In this document: piece by piece, positions 42,877 through 49,879 of the stretch
How the letters are laid out: each line of letters begins with the position of its first letter
Numbering within the stretch: position 1 is the first letter of the stretch
Source: Limosilactobacillus pulli
GTDB taxonomy: Bacteria > Bacillota > Bacilli > Lactobacillales > Lactobacillaceae
Assembly (NCBI RefSeq): GCF_947381555.1
Contig: NZ_CANCWQ010000013.1
Location: 1 to 49,879, forward strand
Reading direction: 5' to 3'
Length of the DNA stretch: 49,879 nucleotides
Position numbers and translations under genes: made by a program
Notes under the pieces: model-generated
Told to the model about the DNA's origin: nothing
Database searches by the model: none
The model's input: only the letters and a program-made list of their open reading frames with translations

Positions 42877-43314
42877 ATGTACGATCAAATTTTAATTCCC
42901 ATTACTGCACGCTCGTTTAATCGTGAAATTGATCCAGCATGTGTTGCCGAACTAAAGCGCCTGGTTTTAGATCGGCCCAATGCCATCTTCAAGCTTTTAT
43001 ACATTTTTGAGCCCCGCGACTGTCGCTGGCTGGCTGCTGGGCTACCCAATTTAGATCCAGATTGCTTGCTTAACATGGCTGCTCATCAGCTAACCATCAT
43101 TGAGCAGCTGCTTGACGATGCTGGGGTACAAAAAATCACGCATCAATTAGCAGTTGGCAATCAGTATCTAGCCATCAGTCAGCTGATCCAAGAAGAAAAA
43201 TTCACCCTGGTCGTTGAACCGTGGCAGCCAAAATGGCGGCACCGCTTTTGGCAACACTTTATTCATCCAAAACAAAAAATTACCAACAATCTGCTGATCT
43301 TAAACGTTCAGTAA
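42877..43314 (+). CDS. Universal-stress-protein-like protein
   Basis: A 145-residue alpha/beta protein beginning MYDQILIPITARSFN and ending NNLLILNVQ, the frame strands of a UspA fold. The ATP-binding GxxGx9GS signature of the nucleotide-binding subgroup is missing: the equivalent region reads EPWQPKWRHRFWQHF. It therefore belongs to the non-ATP-binding type, if it is a true Usp at all. ATG 42877 follows AAGGGGG by seven bases; an upstream in-frame ATG has no site. A strong terminator follows. Confidence 0.65.
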   Translation: MYDQILIPITARSFNREIDPACVAELKRLVLDRPNAIFKLLYIFEPRDCRWLAAGLPNLDPDCLLNMAAHQLTIIEQLLDDAGVQKITHQLAVGNQYLAISQLIQEEKFTLVVEPWQPKWRHRFWQHFIHPKQKITNNLLILNVQ

Positions 43315-43336
43315 AACCAGCAAAATATTGAATTTA

Positions 43337-43377
43337 CCGCTTACCTGAAACATTTTAGGTAAGCGGTTTTTATTTTT
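43337..43377 (+). terminator. Terminator after the Usp-like gene
   Basis: CCGCTTACCTGAAA and TTAGGTAAGCGG form a near-perfect stem, followed by TTTTTATTTTT. Confidence 0.85.
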
Positions 43378-43774
43378 GTAAATGATGGTCGTTACCAAAT
43401 CCGCTTTTTCGGTCCTAAATCTTAATCTAACGAGTTTTATCGCCAAGGTTAATTTTATTAAGATAATTTGTTTGTAAATTTTAGGATATTTTAAGCTTTT
43501 TAGGATTGATTAAAACTATTTACTTAAACATTTTTCAATAATAGTCGAACAATTATAACAAAAACAACTTTTATCGTTAACTTTTACCATAATAAATCAT
43601 TGGTATCAGCTCTGATTATCAGATTTTTGATCTTTTTGTATCGTTTTTGTAAATTTAGCCGTTACGTGTTTTTTACGGAAAACCGTCTTTTTTCTTTACG
43701 TTCTTACTTTAAATTATAAATCGTACTTAGGTACATGCTTTATTCATGGGATATTGAGAAAGGAAGCAAATAAC
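43378..43774. other. AT-rich upstream region of the pst operon
   Basis: About 400 bases without a gene. The stretch holds several TGTAAAT and TTTAC-type hexamers (for example near 43472, 43521 and 43646) that could be PhoP-type binding sites, and a TATAAA near 43717. The spacing is irregular and I cannot define a Pho box. Phosphate-starvation control is expected from the operon content. Confidence 0.35.
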
Positions 43775-44653
43775 ATGAACAAGAAGTCACTTATCTCTTT
43801 AGCTGCCGTCGCTACTTTAGGCTTTAGCCTGTTTGGCGGCACGGCTGGTACGGTCCACGCTGCAACTGACAGTAACAAGATTACGATTGTCGGCTCAACG
43901 GCTCTGCAGCCACTTGCCGAAACGGCGGCTCACAGCTACATGAGCAAAAACTCTGGCGTCAACATTGACGTCCAGGGTGGTGGCTCCGGTACCGGTTTGA
44001 GCCAGGTTCAATCTGGTGCCGTTTCAATTGGTAACTCTGACATTTTCGCTGAACAGCAAAGCGGCATTGATGCCAAAAAGCTGCAGGATCACAAGGTCGC
44101 CGTTGTTGGGATGGCCCCAGTCGTTAACAAAAGCTTGAAGGTTAACAATCTGTCAATGAGCCAGCTGCAAAAGATCTTCACTGGCAAGATCACTAACTGG
44201 AAACAAGTCGGCGGACCAAACGAAAAGATCACCGTTATCAATCGTGCCAAGGGTTCTGGTACGCGGGCAACGTTTGAAGCCGCAGTGCTGAAAGGCAAGA
44301 CGGCCATGAAGTCACAAGAACAAGATTCCAACGGTACGGTACAAAAGCTGGTTGCCAACACGCCTGGTGCCGTCAGCTACCTGGCCTTCTCATACACAAA
44401 GTCTGACAAGATCAAGGCTTTGAAGGTTGACAACGTTGCCCCAACTGACAAGAACGTTGAAAACAACTCTTGGAAGATCTGGTCCTATGAACACATGTAC
44501 ACTAAGGGCGCTGCCAAGGGTCAAACCAAAAAATTCCTGAACTACATGAACTCTAAAGAAGTCCAGGGCAAAGACGTTAAGAATCTTGGCTACATCAGTA
44601 TTCATGATATGAAAGTCAACAAGAACGCTGACGGTCAGGTTACCAAGAAATAA
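43775..44653 (+). CDS. pstS: Phosphate ABC transporter substrate-binding protein (PstS), without lipobox
   Basis: The extracellular phosphate-capturing component. The 292-residue protein has a signal peptide (MNKKSLISLAAVATLGFSLF...TVHA), then ITIVGSTALQPLAE, GGGSGTGLSQVQSGAVSIGNSD and NRAKGSGTRATFE, the phosphate-binding Ser/Thr/Arg motifs. Gram-positive PstS is normally a lipoprotein; here no cysteine follows the hydrophobic core and cleavage would be at AHA/VHA-A. It may be retained some other way, or the upstream gene start may differ. ATG 43775 is preferred because GAAAGGAAG lies eight bases upstream. It heads pstSCAB1B2-phoU. Confidence 0.9.
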   Translation: MNKKSLISLAAVATLGFSLFGGTAGTVHAATDSNKITIVGSTALQPLAETAAHSYMSKNSGVNIDVQGGGSGTGLSQVQSGAVSIGNSDIFAEQQSGIDAKKLQDHKVAVVGMAPVVNKSLKVNNLSMSQLQKIFTGKITNWKQVGGPNEKITVINRAKGSGTRATFEAAVLKGKTAMKSQEQDSNGTVQKLVANTPGAVSYLAFSYTKSDKIKALKVDNVAPTDKNVENNSWKIWSYEHMYTKGAAKGQTKKFLNYMNSKEVQGKDVKNLGYISIHDMKVNKNADGQVTKK

Positions 44654-44696
44654 TCATTGCATCAATCAATAAAGGAGAGAAACCGGAGGAAGCAAG

Positions 44697-45620
44697 ATGA
44701 ATGAACAAGATCAACTGATGCAAAGCAGTTTCCAAACCAGGCAGGACCATTGGGGCAAATTGGTTAGCTATTTCTGCATTACGGTAATTGGACTGCTGGT
44801 CATTTCAATTATTTACTTCATCGCCGCTCGAGGCTTGAACATGTTTATTAAAGATGGCGTCAGCCTCAAGGACTTCCTGACCGGTACGACGTGGGATCCA
44901 ACCGTTACTGACGCGCACGGCAAGCCAGAAGTCGGCGCTTGGCCAATGATCTTTACCTCATTTGCCGTTACGATTCTGGCTACGCTGGTCGCAACCCCGC
45001 TCGCTTTGGCCGTTGCCATCTTTATGACTGAATTAGCCCCTAAAAAGGCTGCTTCATTCATGCAGTCAGTCATCGAGCTTTTAGTCGGGATCCCATCCGT
45101 CGTTTACGGGTTCGTCGGCTTAGTCGTCGTCGTTCCCTTTATCCGCCATCTTTTCGGTGGTACTGGGAGTGGGATTTTAGCAGCCGTTACGGTGCTGTTC
45201 GTTATGGTGCTGCCAACGATCACTTCCATGTCAATCGACAGTCTTAAAAACGTGCCTAAAAACTATCGTGAGGCTTCAATCGCACTGGGGGCCACGCTTT
45301 GGCAAACCATCTACAAGGTTATCTTACGCTCCGCCATTCCCGACATTCTGACCGCCGTAATCTTTGGGATGGCCCGTGCGTTTGGTGAGGCGCTGGCCGT
45401 TCAAATGGTGATCGGGAACGCGCCTTTGATGCCACAAAACCTGATCTCACCCGCCTCAACTTTGACCAGTACTTTAACGGTCGGCATCGGCAACACCGTG
45501 ATGGGAACCTTGCCAAACGACGCGCTCTGGTCTTTGGCGCTGGTCTTGATGCTGATGTCTTTGGCCTTCAACCTGCTGGTAAAGCTGGTCAACAAGAAAG
45601 GGGTTTCACGCAATGCTTAA
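44697..45620 (+). CDS. pstC: Phosphate ABC transporter permease PstC
   Basis: One of two membrane subunits of the high-affinity phosphate importer. The 307-residue protein has six helices and the permease EAA-like loop YREASIALGATLWQTIYKVILR. Other marks are IELLVGIPSVVYGFVG and AFGEALAVQMVIGN. GGAGGAAGCAAG lies before ATG 44697. Its stop overlaps the pstA start by eight bases, giving translational coupling. Confidence 0.95.
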   Translation: MNEQDQLMQSSFQTRQDHWGKLVSYFCITVIGLLVISIIYFIAARGLNMFIKDGVSLKDFLTGTTWDPTVTDAHGKPEVGAWPMIFTSFAVTILATLVATPLALAVAIFMTELAPKKAASFMQSVIELLVGIPSVVYGFVGLVVVVPFIRHLFGGTGSGILAAVTVLFVMVLPTITSMSIDSLKNVPKNYREASIALGATLWQTIYKVILRSAIPDILTAVIFGMARAFGEALAVQMVIGNAPLMPQNLISPASTLTSTLTVGIGNTVMGTLPNDALWSLALVLMLMSLAFNLLVKLVNKKGVSRNA

Positions 45621-46503
45621 TGCCAAAAAAGCCAATCAGCTGGCAATGGGCATCATTTATGTCTTAGTCGGTCTGGTGGTCTTGATTCTGTTTGGTCTGC
45701 TGGGCTATATCATCTTAAGCGGTCTGCCACACATCAGCTGGCAGTTTTTGAGCTCAGCTGCCCAAAGCGTTGGTGAAGGCGGCGGGATTCGCGATCAGCT
45801 GTTTAATTCACTGTATCTGTTGATCTTAACGCTTTTGATCTCCACGCCGCTTTCAATTGGGGCCGGTATTTTCTTAGCCGAATACGCCCCTAAAAATGGC
45901 GTTACGGAAGTCTTTAAAACTGCGATTGAAATTTTAAGCTCGCTGCCTAGCGTAGTCGTTGGCCTGTTCGGTTATCTGTTCTTCGTAATTAAGCTGCACC
46001 TGGGCTTTTCCGTCATTTCAGGTGCCATTGCCTTAACATTTTTCAACCTGCCGCTTTTAACACGGAACTGTGAGAATGCCTTAAATGATGTCTCGCCACT
46101 GCAGCGGCAAGCCGGTCTTTCATTAGGACTTTCCCGCTGGAAGATGATGACCAAGATCATGCTGCCGGAAGCCTTGCCTGGGATTTTAACCGGGGTGATT
46201 CTGGGGGCCGGCCGCGTCTTTGGTGAGGCCGCTGCTTTGATCTACACTTCCGGACAAAGCGCGCCAAGCGTTGACTACGGTAATTGGAACCCATTTTCGG
46301 CTACCAGCTTCTTAAACCCAACCCGTCCTGCCGAAACACTGGCCGTTCACATCTGGAAGCTGAATACTGAAGGACTGGTTTCTAATGCCCATGCAATTTC
46401 CAGTGGGGCTTCGGCCGTACTGATCATCGTCATCTTATTGTTCAACCTGGGAGCTCGCTTCTTAGGCAACCATATTTACAAAAAGATGTCGGCTCGTAAA
46501 TAA
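45613..46503 (+). CDS. pstA: Phosphate ABC transporter permease PstA
   Basis: The second membrane subunit (296 residues, six helices): EILSSLPSVVVGLFGY, the EAA-type loop RQAGLSLGLSRWKMMTKIMLPEAL and GRVFGEAAALIYTSG. AAAGGGG in the end of pstC precedes ATG 45613. Confidence 0.95.
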   Translation: MLNAKKANQLAMGIIYVLVGLVVLILFGLLGYIILSGLPHISWQFLSSAAQSVGEGGGIRDQLFNSLYLLILTLLISTPLSIGAGIFLAEYAPKNGVTEVFKTAIEILSSLPSVVVGLFGYLFFVIKLHLGFSVISGAIALTFFNLPLLTRNCENALNDVSPLQRQAGLSLGLSRWKMMTKIMLPEALPGILTGVILGAGRVFGEAAALIYTSGQSAPSVDYGNWNPFSATSFLNPTRPAETLAVHIWKLNTEGLVSNAHAISSGASAVLIIVILLFNLGARFLGNHIYKKMSARK

Positions 46504-46520
46504 ACTAGAGGTGAAAACAG

Positions 46521-47321
46521 ATGGCTGAATATTCTTTTGATGATACCTACACGCTGCCCGTCAAGGAACCACTGGCAATGCAGACCAAAAACGTCAGCGT
46601 ATACTACGGCAAGCAGACAACGCCTTCACTTCACCAGGTCAGTATGGACTTTGCCGAAAACAAGATCACGGCTTTGATTGGTCCATCCGGTTCTGGGAAG
46701 TCTACTTATCTGCGCTGTCTGAACCGAATGAATGATGAGCTAGGCCGCATCGATGGCGAGATCCTGTATCGGGGAATCAATCTGAACTCCCCACAGGTTA
46801 ACGTCTACGAAACTCGGCGTGAGATCAGCATGGTTTTCCAACATCCAAACCCGTTTGCCAAGTCGATTCGCGAAAACATCACCTTCGCCCCTAAGCTCTA
46901 TGGCATCAAAGACCAACAAAAACTAGATCAAATGGTCGAAGAATCCTTAAAGAGCGTGGCCCTCTGGGATGAGGTCAAAGACTCGCTTGACCGCAGCGCG
47001 CTTTCCCTTTCTGGTGGTCAGCAGCAACGTCTCTGCATTGCCCGTTCACTGGCGATGAATCCTAAAATTATCTTGATGGATGAGCCGGCCAGTGCCTTGG
47101 ACCCCATCTCAACTTCTAAGCTGGAAGAAACGATGCAGGCTCTGAAAAAAGACCACACGATTATCATTGTGACGCACAACATGCAGCAGGCCGCTCGCTG
47201 TTCAGACTACTGTGCCTTCTTCTACTTAGGACATGTCCTGGAATTCAACTCTACCAAAGACATCTTCAGCAATCCAAAGATCAAGGCCACCAACGACTAC
47301 GTATCCGGTAACTTCGGCTAG
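46521..47321 (+). CDS. pstB: Phosphate ABC transporter ATPase PstB (copy 1)
   Basis: The 266-residue nucleotide-binding subunit. Walker A is GPSGSGKST, the ABC signature LSGGQQQRLCIARSLA, and Walker B KIILMDEPASALDP. The N-terminus has about 15 extra residues compared with copy 2. AGAGGTGAAAACAG precedes ATG. Tandem pstB genes are common in lactobacilli and streptococci. Confidence 0.95.
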   Translation: MAEYSFDDTYTLPVKEPLAMQTKNVSVYYGKQTTPSLHQVSMDFAENKITALIGPSGSGKSTYLRCLNRMNDELGRIDGEILYRGINLNSPQVNVYETRREISMVFQHPNPFAKSIRENITFAPKLYGIKDQQKLDQMVEESLKSVALWDEVKDSLDRSALSLSGGQQQRLCIARSLAMNPKIILMDEPASALDPISTSKLEETMQALKKDHTIIIVTHNMQQAARCSDYCAFFYLGHVLEFNSTKDIFSNPKIKATNDYVSGNFG

Positions 47322-47330
47322 GAGGGCATC

Positions 47331-48083
47331 ATGGAAAAAATTCTTAAATGTAAAAACGTGGTGCTCAAATATGGCACTAAAGAAGCACTGCACGGCATCA
47401 ACATGGAGATTGAACAAGACAAGATCACGGCTTTGATCGGCCCATCAGGCTGTGGCAAGTCAACCCTGTTAAAATGCTTCAATCGCATGCACCTTGACGA
47501 CAACGCCACAGTTGAAGGTCAGATCCTGTTTAACGATCAAGACATTTATGATCCAAAAGAAGACATGGTTGAGCTGCGGCGGCAGATTGGCATGGTTTTC
47601 CAACAACCCGTTCCCTTCCCGCTTTCTATCTATGACAATGTTGCCTATGGACCACGGATCGGCGGTATCAGAGACAAAACACAGCTGGATCAGATCGTTG
47701 AAGAAAGTCTCAAACAGGCTGCCTTATGGGATGAAGTCAAAGACGATCTGAAAAAAAGCGGTCTGGGTCTTTCCGGTGGTCAGCAGCAGCGACTCTGTAT
47801 TGCCCGCACGCTGGCCGTCAAACCTAAAATCATCTTGCTGGACGAGCCAACCAGTGCCTTGGACCCGATTTCCAGCGGCTTGATTGAGGAAACGCTGATG
47901 AAGCTAAAGGATGAATACACGATCGTCATTGTAACGCACAACATGCAGCAGGCTGCCCGTATTTCTGACTACACGGCATTTATGCTCAATGGTTCTTTGA
48001 TTGAATTCAACTTAACCAAGCAGATGTTTGAAAAGCCAGACAACCAGCTGACTGATGACTACTTGAATGGGCGCTTCGGCTAA
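47331..48083 (+). CDS. pstB: Phosphate ABC transporter ATPase PstB (copy 2)
   Basis: A 250-residue paralogue, about 55-60 % alike by eye: Walker A GPSGCGKST, signature LSGGQQQRLCIARTLA, Walker B KIILLDEPTSALDP. It starts 9 bases past copy 1 with GGAGGGCATC upstream. A heterodimer with copy 1 or condition-specific exchange are both possible. Confidence 0.95.
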   Translation: MEKILKCKNVVLKYGTKEALHGINMEIEQDKITALIGPSGCGKSTLLKCFNRMHLDDNATVEGQILFNDQDIYDPKEDMVELRRQIGMVFQQPVPFPLSIYDNVAYGPRIGGIRDKTQLDQIVEESLKQAALWDEVKDDLKKSGLGLSGGQQQRLCIARTLAVKPKIILLDEPTSALDPISSGLIEETLMKLKDEYTIVIVTHNMQQAARISDYTAFMLNGSLIEFNLTKQMFEKPDNQLTDDYLNGRFG

Positions 48084-48095
48084 AAGGAGTTTATA

Positions 48096-48782
48096 ATGGG
48101 AGATCAAAATCTAGCAGAAATCTTAAAGGTAAAAAAGCAGTTCGTTGCCATGGGGACACTGGTCAGCTCACAGATTCATCAAGCAACCAAATCTTTTTTG
48201 GAACACAATATGATTCTGGCCAAACAGGTAATTTCTAAAGATCAGCAGGTCAATGAAGCAGAAATCGAATTGGAAAAGAACGTTTTTGACGTCTTGATTC
48301 GCAAAAATCCCATGGCCTATGATTTTCGTGAAACCATGTCAATTCTCAAAGCCAGTTCTGATATGGAACGAATTGGCGACGCCGCGATCCACATTGCCTG
48401 CCAAACATTGCGCATGTCTGACAAGCCAACCTTCACTGCCGCCGAAAAACTGATTCAGCAATTAACCTACCAAGTGCGTCAGATGCTGGATAAGGTTGAC
48501 GAAGCCTACGTCAACGATGACAGTGACGCTGCCTATGCCGTTGCCAGCGAAGACATTAAGGTTGACCGGCTCTACCTGCAGCTGCGGCAACTGGTTTTAA
48601 ATCAGCAGGTTAAAGACAAGCAGCAGCTAAAAGCTTCTGACGTCTACTTGATCATCAGCCGGCAACTGGAACGTGTTGGCGACCATATCGTCAATATTGC
48701 CGAATGGATTGTTTATGCTCAGACTGGCAAGATCGTTGAATTAAATCCCGGCAAAAACGATCCTGATCTGATCAAAAAATAA
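48096..48782 (+). CDS. phoU: Phosphate signalling/transport accessory protein PhoU
   Basis: A 228-residue protein of two three-helix bundles that restrains phosphate uptake and links the Pst transporter to PhoR. The conserved metal-binding segments read ASSDMERIGDAAIHIA (first bundle) and RQLERVGDHIVNIAEWI (second bundle). AAAGGAG precedes ATG 48096. It ends the pst operon. No phoP-phoR genes are in the window. Confidence 0.95.
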   Translation: MGDQNLAEILKVKKQFVAMGTLVSSQIHQATKSFLEHNMILAKQVISKDQQVNEAEIELEKNVFDVLIRKNPMAYDFRETMSILKASSDMERIGDAAIHIACQTLRMSDKPTFTAAEKLIQQLTYQVRQMLDKVDEAYVNDDSDAAYAVASEDIKVDRLYLQLRQLVLNQQVKDKQQLKASDVYLIISRQLERVGDHIVNIAEWIVYAQTGKIVELNPGKNDPDLIKK

Positions 48783-48819
48783 CCCACCCTTCCCTATTTT
48801 TCATCAAACCACGAACAAA

Positions 48820-48857
48820 AAAGGCCATCTTCAGCTATTTGAAGATGGTCTTTTTTT
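48820..48857. terminator. Terminator of the pst operon
   Basis: AAAGGCCATCTTCA and TTGAAGATGGTCTTT form a stem around GCTAT, followed by a T-run; A-rich sequence on the left makes it usable in both directions. Confidence 0.85.
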
Positions 48858-48885
48858 GCTGGCCGCGATTTTATGGCATTGGACT

Positions 48886-48915
48886 TGGTACTGTACCCTG
48901 TCAATGTAACACTTA
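48886..48915. repeat. Probable terminal inverted repeat of the IS3-family element
   Basis: TGGTACTGTACCCTGTC, close to the transposase stop, resembles the ends of IS150-group elements. The matching right end was not found before 49760, where another element seems to begin. Confidence 0.4.
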
Positions 48916-48933
48916 AAAAAATAAAAAATTAGT

Positions 48934-49733
48934 CTATACGGCCTCATTGCGGAAGTCCTCCGCGGTGAGGTTGTTTCGTTTGCTGGAAATCTCGACTGTG
49001 TTGAAGTATTCAACACCCTGTTTAACCAAATCTTTCAGTTCTGCCAAAGTTTGCGGATGTGGATGATGCGCCATCCAGATGTACTTAAAATCGCCCCAAT
49101 AGTGCTCAATCACTGCGTTATCAGCCGGAGTGCCGGGCGCAGAGAGACTGTGCTTACTATTGTTGCTGGTTAAATAGTTATTGAAGTCATTTGAGGTATA
49201 GGCAGCGCCACGATGAATCATTGGTGCGAAGGTCCCAGCCTGCTTAGCGGCGCGTTTAAAGGCTTCAATTGCGGCTTCTGCTGTCTCAGTTGGCGAAATA
49301 TGATAACTGAGCACATAACGACCGTATAAGTCCAAAACTACGTGTAAACAAACCTTGTTATTGCGACCGTAGGTTAGTTCTGTCGTATCGGACACCCACA
49401 CCAGATTCGGCGCTACCTGAATAAATTTCCGTTCCAATAAGTTATCCTCTTGATACTGTTGTTGTTCCTGCTTGCGGTTGCGTTTTTTCTGACGGACATT
49501 GGCTTTAATGCCGTGCTTCCGCATGATTCGACGCACACGCTTAATATTGATACGAAAAGCAAACGAAAAGGTGTATTCTGGAATTTCTTGATTTTTCCCA
49601 TTCTCATTGTTTAAAATCGTGGTTACTTTTTTTATGACCAGCACAGTTCTGATGGCGTTTTTCAATCTGATAGATTGCTTCCAAAATTGCTTGGTTCTCA
49701 ATTTCTCTTTGTGTTAGCTGTCTTTTGATAGCC
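48934..49733 (-). pseudogene. IS3-family (IS150-group) transposase OrfB, inactivated
   Basis: The remnant encodes most of an IS3-type integrase-fold transposase. The first catalytic Asp is in LVWVSDTTELTY and the final Glu in TPADNAVIEHYW. The middle motif that should read IHTDRG is IHRG: six bases including the second catalytic Asp are deleted in frame at 49212/49213. The N-terminal HTH_21 part reads from ATG 49733 in another frame (MAIKRQLTQREIENQAIL...), and a run of seven A residues (49627-49633 on this strand; six would restore the frame) breaks the join. OrfA is absent. The element is dead unless supplied in trans. Confidence 0.8.
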
Positions 49734-49809
49734 ATAAAGCAACTCTAGTCTATTCATTGTCGAATAACTTGAAATGCAAAAACCCCCTTAAGGAAATAAC
49801 ACGGCTATA

Positions 49810-49864
49810 ATGCCCTCTAAGTATACAGATGAAATAGAAAATTCATCTTATATTTGGAGGGCAT
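49810..49864 (+). other. Long imperfect hairpin ahead of the last gene
   Basis: ATGCCCTC (49810-49817) pairs with GAGGGCAT (49857-49864) and AGATGAA (49827-49833) with TTCATCT (49842-49848). The 3' arm contains the ribosome binding site of the following start codon. Hairpins of this type near the ends of insertion sequences can block translation from read-through transcripts. TATAAT occurs at 49806-49811. Confidence 0.5.
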
Positions 49865-49870
49865 TTAAAA

Positions 49871-49879
49871 TTGGCTAGA
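49871..49879 (+). CDS. Start of a gene cut by the window end, probably a transposase
   Basis: TTG 49871 stands about nine bases behind GGAGGG and opens MAR..., running off the window. The hairpin before it and the neighbouring IS remnant suggest an insertion-sequence gene, but three codons cannot prove that. Confidence 0.3.

Noticed and set aside
43378..43774. Defined Pho box in the pst promoter region
   Set aside because: Hexamers of the right kind exist but their spacing is irregular, so no specific site is claimed.
49610..49640. Programmed -1 frameshift at the A-run of the IS3 gene
   Set aside because: The run lies within the HTH_21 region, not at the OrfA/OrfB junction. Continuing the protein needs a +1 shift, and a -1 shift meets a stop at once, so a mutation is more likely.
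1..49879. CRISPR array, tRNA or rRNA genes
   Set aside because: No regularly spaced direct repeats, tRNA cloverleaf patterns or rRNA-like stretches were seen on reading through.

Overview
The window is chromosomal DNA of a Gram-positive bacterium of the Lactobacillaceae, most likely a Limosilactobacillus-like heterofermenter. The clues are moderate GC, strong AGGAGG-type ribosome binding sites with frequent TTG/GTG starts, an LPXTG surface-protein relic, T-box riboswitches, gluconokinase, a C69 dipeptidase and doubled PstB ATPases. The genus is inferred from protein style only. No tRNA, rRNA, CRISPR array or prophage was seen.

Layout. Bases 1-2.7 kb are decaying: a surface-adhesin pseudogene, a candidate structured RNA, and a chimeric oxidoreductase pseudogene. 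From 2.7 to 11.6 kb lie a MagIII-like DNA glycosylase, an uncharacterised 429-aa protein, a mtnU-mtnE pair behind a methionine T-box, an MFS exporter, a 5'-truncated UDP-GlcNAc epimerase and a well-expressed aminotransferase. From 11.7 to 20.5 kb lie gluconokinase, an alpha/beta hydrolase, small membrane proteins, a PLD-AAA+ fusion ATPase beside an XRE regulator, a secreted DRGH nuclease and a C69 dipeptidase. From 20.5 to 26.4 kb lie an amino-acid permease behind what looks like a classical ribosome-mediated attenuator with a threonine-rich leader peptide, proBA behind a proline T-box, and a divergent DXS-like enzyme. From 26.5 to 37 kb lie a DUF2075 ATPase, transporters, a membrane-bound GDPD, a YjeM-type permease, two FluC fluoride channels and a UbiB-family kinase-like protein. 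From 37.1 to 41.2 kb is a five-gene leftward operon: a FIVAR-repeat protein, a CopY-like repressor, AbiH, a Rib-domain protein and a DEDDh exonuclease. It reads as an uncharacterised accessory or defence locus. From 41.3 to 48.8 kb lie a CNNM/CorC-type protein, a UspA-like protein and the complete pstSCAB1B2-phoU operon. The window ends in a dead IS3-family remnant and the start of another, probably mobile, gene.

How the genes work together. Amino-acid supply is prominent: dipeptidase, two APC permeases, two aminotransferases, proBA, and three different RNA-based amino-acid sensors (Met T-box, Pro T-box, Thr-rich leader peptide). A small family of palindromic intergenic repeats serves as terminators, and one copy forms the start of a small ORF. 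The items most worth following are the threonine attenuator, the AbiH/Rib/FIVAR/exonuclease operon, the PLD-AAA+ fusion and the unassigned structured RNA.
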